The notes beneath the pieces were generated by a model that worked only from the letters and a program-made list of their open reading frames with translations, searched no databases and had not been told where the DNA came from. The position numbers and the translations under genes are program-made. Shown piece after piece: positions 6,836 through 7,795 of a stretch of 7,795 nucleotides of DNA; positions within the stretch are counted from its first letter, which is position 1; each line of letters starts with the position of its first letter. The stretch covers positions 1-7,795 of the forward strand of contig JABGXK010000297.1 of the NCBI GenBank assembly GCA_018675825.1. Direction: 5' to 3'. Source of the DNA: Flavobacteriales bacterium (lineage in GTDB: Bacteria; Bacteroidota; Bacteroidia; Flavobacteriales; BACL11).

Positions 6836-7535
6836 ATGGATTTGTTGCCCAGACATTAAGTTCATTTATAAACCCTCTATCATCCATTTCAATTGCAGAA
6901 ATAATAGAATGTGCTATTTCCTTTGTAGTTAATTTATTACTTATGTCCTCTCTTTCTATTCTTAATGAACTACCAAAAGCAGTAGTTACTTCACTAGGAT
7001 TAATTTGACAAACCCTTATATTATGTGGACGTAATTCTGCTTGCCAGCATTGCGTTAGGCACCTTAGGGCAAATTTTGAAGATGCATAAATACTACCATT
7101 TTTATATCCCTTTAAGCTAGCTGTTGAACCAATATTAATAATAGTCCCACTATTTTTTATTTTCATTAATGGAACAATTTCTTTGGTAAATAATGCAAGA
7201 CCAAAAACATTAACATTAAAAACTTTTAAAAAATCATCAATACTTAGCTCTTCAATAGATTTTCTAACTCCTAATCCTGCATTATTTATCAAAACATCCA
7301 CTCTACCATCAAGCATTTTGATACATTCATTAGCGTTTCTAGTAATATTATTAATATCAGCAATATCAAAATCAATAATTTTTGCTCCAGTATAATTTAC
7401 AACTTTAGATAATCTTTTATTAGATCTTCCAGTAATAAGAACATTTGCTCCCTTATCTACTAAAGCTTTTGCTGTCTCTTTACCAATACCAAGACTACCA
7501 CCTGTTAATATAACATTTTTTCCATCTAAATTCAT
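6828..7535 (-). CDS. Short-chain dehydrogenase/reductase (classical SDR family)
   Basis: The product is 235 residues, a usual length for a classical SDR, and is predicted to be a cytoplasmic NAD(P)-dependent oxidoreductase. The Rossmann motif is TGGSLGIG (11-18). TGRSNKR (35-41) after the second strand places an Arg where NADP-preferring enzymes often have one. D57 (DFDIAD) is at the usual adenine-contact position, and NNAG is at 84-87. The catalytic set is Asn (NVNV, 107-110), Ser in NIGSTAS (134-140), Tyr150 and Lys154 (YASSK). NPSEVTTAF (179-187) corresponds to the post-catalytic strand and loop. All key residues are present. The substrate is not predictable; annotation pipelines often call such proteins FabG-like, but nothing here supports fatty acid synthesis. 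A TATGTTTG element lies 22 bases upstream, so the gene probably has its own promoter. The stop codon overlaps the end of the convergent sulfotransferase-like gene. Confidence 0.93.
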   Translation of the reverse strand: MNLDGKNVILTGGSLGIGKETAKALVDKGANVLITGRSNKRLSKVVNYTGAKIIDFDIADINNITRNANECIKMLDGRVDVLINNAGLGVRKSIEELSIDDFLKVFNVNVFGLALFTKEIVPLMKIKNSGTIINIGSTASLKGYKNGSIYASSKFALRCLTQCWQAELRPHNIRVCQINPSEVTTAFGSSLRIEREDISNKLTTKEIAHSIISAIEMDDRGFINELNVWATNPFN

Positions 7536-7557
7536 TCAATAAATATTTATTTAAAAT

Positions 7558-7565
7558 CAAACATA
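7558..7565 (-). promoter_or_regulatory. Candidate -7 promoter element for the SDR gene
   Basis: On the minus strand this reads TATGTTTG, an exact fit to TAnnTTTG, 22 bases upstream of the ATG at 7535. It sits in the 37-base gap after the DUF3817-like gene. The distance to the start codon is almost the same as for the TATATTTG element before the surface-protein gene. No clear -33 TTTG is seen. Confidence 0.45.
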
Positions 7566-7572
7566 ATAAAAA

Positions 7573-7795
7573 TTATAAATTCGAAAAATATTTTCTATCA
7601 ATATAAAAAGTACCAAAAGGGATAACAGATGCAAACAATACAATCCTAAAATCTATAATAGTCCATTTAATATGTTTTCTAGCTGAAAGACTAAATTTTC
7701 CTTTTCCAAGAGTTATATTAAATCCATTTAATAAGAAGGCAGTTATAATATATAAGACAAATAATAATCCATGAGGCATCCCTAATAATTTTACA
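7573..7795 (-). CDS. DUF3817-type integral membrane protein (5' end outside window)
   Basis: The frame runs from the window edge to TAA at 7575-7573. The visible part is 73 residues, beginning VKLLGMPHGLLFVLY. The Met at 7779 is internal: five in-frame codons upstream of it already match the family pattern (a hydrophobic stretch and Gly before H-G-x-L-F-x-L-Y), so the gene starts outside the window. The DUF3817 family consists of small membrane proteins (about 90-110 residues) with three helices and signatures near HGxLFxLY and a final W...AS.xPFGTF.xD; here these are HGLLFVLY and WTIIDFRIVLFASVIPFGTFYID. The visible hydrophobic segments are at the HGLLF region and the WTIID-PFGTF region, with a basic loop between them (GKGKFSLSARKHIKW). 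Function is unknown. The following SDR gene starts 37 bases later and seems to have its own promoter. Confidence 0.8.
   Translation of the reverse strand, partial: VKLLGMPHGLLFVLYIITAFLLNGFNITLGKGKFSLSARKHIKWTIIDFRIVLFASVIPFGTFYIDRKYFSNL

Noticed and set aside
7183..7395. Plus-strand open frame of 70 codons
   Set aside because: It is antisense to the conserved NNAG and catalytic core of the SDR gene and has no domain signature.
7573..7779. Complete 68-residue gene starting at 7779
   Set aside because: Five in-frame codons upstream (VKLLG) already fit the DUF3817 pattern, so the Met is internal and the gene is cut by the window edge.
1..7795. A novel defence, mobile or RNA-based system
   Set aside because: I looked for CRISPR-like spaced repeats, terminal inverted repeats with a transposase, reverse transcriptase, toxin-antitoxin pairs, nuclease or helicase motifs and structured non-coding spans. 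None was found, and there is no gene-free stretch long enough to hide one.

Overview
The window is very AT-rich DNA that reads as a chromosomal segment of a Bacteroidota bacterium, most likely a member of the Flavobacteriales. Four things point there: a large secreted protein with SprB-type repeats, a PKD domain and a 'gliding motility-associated C-terminal' (type B) type IX secretion sorting domain; a secreted choice-of-anchor B protein with a flavobacterial-style signal peptide; start regions without clear Shine-Dalgarno sequences; and matches to the Bacteroidota -7 promoter element TAnnTTTG. The species cannot be named from the sequence.

Layout. Positions 1-5994 hold four co-directional minus-strand genes, in transcription order: the 1127-residue SprB-like surface protein (5994-2611), an SSAT-like GNAT acetyltransferase (2609-2136), a small DoxX-like membrane protein (2127-1759) and a choice-of-anchor B surface protein (1715 to beyond position 1; its 3' end is outside the window). 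Gaps are 1, 8 and 43 bases, so at least the first three look like one transcript, probably started from a TATATTTG element at 6018-6025. A 121-base divergent spacer follows. On the plus strand, 6116-6835 is a sulfotransferase-like P-loop gene interrupted by one in-frame TAG at 6302-6304. It meets tail-to-tail a minus-strand short-chain dehydrogenase/reductase (7535-6828); both stop codons lie in one shared 8-base palindrome. The window ends inside a minus-strand DUF3817-type membrane protein gene (5' end outside).

How the genes fit together. The two large secreted proteins are envelope or extracellular products that would depend on Sec and probably the type IX secretion system. The acetyltransferase and DoxX-like protein between them are cytoplasmic and inner-membrane proteins with no evident functional link. 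The right-hand genes look like ordinary metabolic or housekeeping genes. I see no rRNA, tRNA, CRISPR array, insertion sequence, phage gene or recognisable defence system. No gene-free stretch exceeds 121 bases. The points most worth checking are the in-frame amber codon in the sulfotransferase-like gene, the degenerate sorting-domain motif and the exact 49-residue cysteine-containing triple repeat in the surface protein, and a perfect 26-base palindrome inside its PKD-coding region.
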